A stretch of 23,727 nt of DNA from Deltaproteobacteria bacterium (GTDB lineage: Bacteria > Myxococcota_A > UBA9160 > SMWR01), in assembly GCA_029261905.1 (NCBI GenBank), contig JAJDAM010000714.1:1-23727 (forward strand). The letters are read 5' to 3'. Of the stretch, positions 22,691 through 23,727 are shown piece after piece. The notes beneath the pieces are model-generated. The model did no database searches and was not told the origin of the DNA. It saw only the letters and a program-made list of their open reading frames with translations. Numbering within the stretch: the stretch's first letter is position 1; each line of letters begins with the position of its first letter. A program made the translations under genes and the position numbers.

Positions 22691-23727
22691 TCAGGTCCCG
22701 CTTGTCGGCCGCTGAACTGGACTTAAGTCCAGTTGCCCGTTTCCGCCCGCGTCCGTTGGGCGCACCCCCGTCGAGCGGACCGCCAAGTCGTCTGGCCCAC
22801 CCTTGCGGAATCGCGCCATAACGTCGCCACCCAAATCGAGATCCGCCGCGTACTGATTGTGAGCACGGCAACGCAACGTGATGTTCTCGACTTCATGCGA
22901 TCGGCACCGCACCCAAGGAATCACGTGATGAAACTCGAGAAAACCGATCGCACCACAACGACGCCCCGAGCGCGACGCATAGCTGCAGCGCTCCCCATCC
23001 CTTTGCGCAACAGCCCGTCGAATCGCGGCCGGGATCTTCCGTCCGGTCGCGTCGGGCCCGCGCTGGCCCGAACCGGCAGGCTTCGACTGGGTTCGCTGTC
23101 GTGGCTTCGCGCAATCCGCAAACTTCTGCTTGCGAACCTGCTTGTGCAGCACCGCGACCGCGTGACCCAGGATCGCGCCGAGATCCCCATCGGGGAACTT
23201 GTGACGCATGAGCGCTTGCAGCTCCCGGATCTGCGCATGCGTTTCGCGATCAGCGGAGAATCGGATGCTGTACCGGTCCCCACCGAGGGGTTCGGGCGTC
23301 GGTGTTGGTTTCGGTGAGGGATCGATCGGCGATCGAGGCGAGATGAGCGGGCGGGTGGTTGGTTCGGCGTGAGTGGAGGAATTGGAGTTCGCCTTGGTTT
23401 CCCTTGGCGCCAACGGCGCCAAGGAGGAGACCCGCCGAACCGAAGCCCCTACATCCGGCTTTGGCTGCCGATCCGCCAGTAGCCGTTTGATCTGATCTGC
23501 CGTCCGATGCTTCGCCAACGCAATCAGTTCCGCACAATTCCCGCGGTCGAGATGCGGCGCGAGCAACCGCACCGCAGTGACATGCAATTCTCCCCGGCGT
23601 ACCGCCTCGAGCAACTCCGGAAAATCCCTCGCCGCGCGAGCCGCAGCGATGCGCTTGAACGCACTGGCTTCGGAGAAGTGAAGTACGTCGACGCAATAGC
23701 GAAACATCGAACTGCAGGCTTCGCCGA
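22691..23727 (-). CDS. HNH endonuclease, 13E12-repeat type, N-terminus cut by window edge
   Basis: At least 344 residues are visible. The frame stays open through the ATG at 23707 to the right edge, and the residues before that Met (GEACSS) fit the usual N-terminal part of the family, so the true start lies outside. The first visible part (VDVLHFSEASAFKRIAAARA, FPELLEAVRRGELHVTAVRL, LLAPHL) is the helical DUF222/13E12-type region. A Pro/Ser-rich linker follows, then KIPAAIRRAVAQRDGERC leads into the HNH nuclease: SGRRCGAIGFLEFHHVIPW and ENITLRCRAHNQYAADL, with the HH pair, the Asn and Cys pairs for structural metal. These genes occur in many copies in some actinobacterial and deltaproteobacterial genomes, and their biological role is not settled. 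The last ~10 codons contain a 20-bp palindrome shared with 16065-16084, so this C-terminus may be altered by insertion. Confidence 0.88.
   Translation of the reverse strand, partial: GEACSSMFRYCVDVLHFSEASAFKRIAAARAARDFPELLEAVRRGELHVTAVRLLAPHLDRGNCAELIALAKHRTADQIKRLLADRQPKPDVGASVRRVSSLAPLAPRETKANSNSSTHAEPTTRPLISPRSPIDPSPKPTPTPEPLGGDRYSIRFSADRETHAQIRELQALMRHKFPDGDLGAILGHAVAVLHKQVRKQKFADCAKPRQRTQSKPAGSGQRGPDATGRKIPAAIRRAVAQRDGERCSYASRSGRRCGAIGFLEFHHVIPWVRCRSHEVENITLRCRAHNQYAADLDLGGDVMARFRKGGPDDLAVRSTGVRPTDAGGNGQLDLSPVQRPTSGT
22715..22734. repeat. Palindromic repeat, copy 2, inside the 3' end of the HNH gene
   Basis: AACTGGACTTAAGTCCAGTT is a perfect 20-bp palindrome. It differs at one position (T/C) from 16065-16084, and both copies are followed on the plus strand by GC. 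Here it is translated in frame as part of QLDLSPV near the HNH C-terminus. Confidence 0.8.

Overview
The window is GC-rich and gene-dense, with 13 protein-coding genes, two of them cut by the window edges, and no RNA gene, CRISPR array or recognisable insertion sequence. Several things suggest a member of the old Deltaproteobacteria (Myxococcota or a relative). There is a secreted FN3/Cys-rich protein with DxCNGxExC-type repeats, a 13E12-type HNH endonuclease, a RIO kinase with a long basic tail, and frequent GTG/TTG starts. This placement is an inference from gene style, not from a marker gene.

Left part (1-2987): a secreted multidomain protein (minus strand, running off the left edge) is divergent from a membrane-anchored SGNH-hydrolase-like protein. 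Middle (3010-11858): an envelope cluster is arranged around one divergent promoter region near 5834-6031. To the left run a serine beta-lactamase/D,D-peptidase-fold protein and then a large L,D-transpeptidase (LDT-A). To the right run a PEP-utilising/PPDK-type dikinase with an N-terminal export signal and then a paralogous L,D-transpeptidase (LDT-B). A Gfo/Idh/MocA oxidoreductase follows LDT-B closely. I see this cluster as the best candidate for an undescribed system: two peptidoglycan cross-linking enzymes, a penicillin-interacting fold and an apparently extracytoplasmic phosphohistidine dikinase.

Next comes an RNA-related pair on the minus strand (11855-15911): a DEAD-box helicase with a DbpA-type RNA-binding domain, and a RIO-family kinase with a ~240-residue basic tail. 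A 427-bp gap between them carries a perfect REP-like hairpin.

Right part (16073-22093): a tight minus-strand operon of three hydrolases. In transcription order these are a subtilisin-like protease fused to an N-terminal zincin-like domain, a ComEC-like metallo-beta-lactamase lipoprotein, and a metzincin-like HExxHxxxxxH metallopeptidase. This is the second candidate for an undescribed system. Divergent from it is a small antibiotic-biosynthesis-monooxygenase-fold protein. The window ends inside an HNH endonuclease gene. A 20-bp palindrome occurs twice, once across the stop codon of the metallopeptidase and once inside the 3' end of the HNH gene, suggesting a small dispersed palindromic repeat family.
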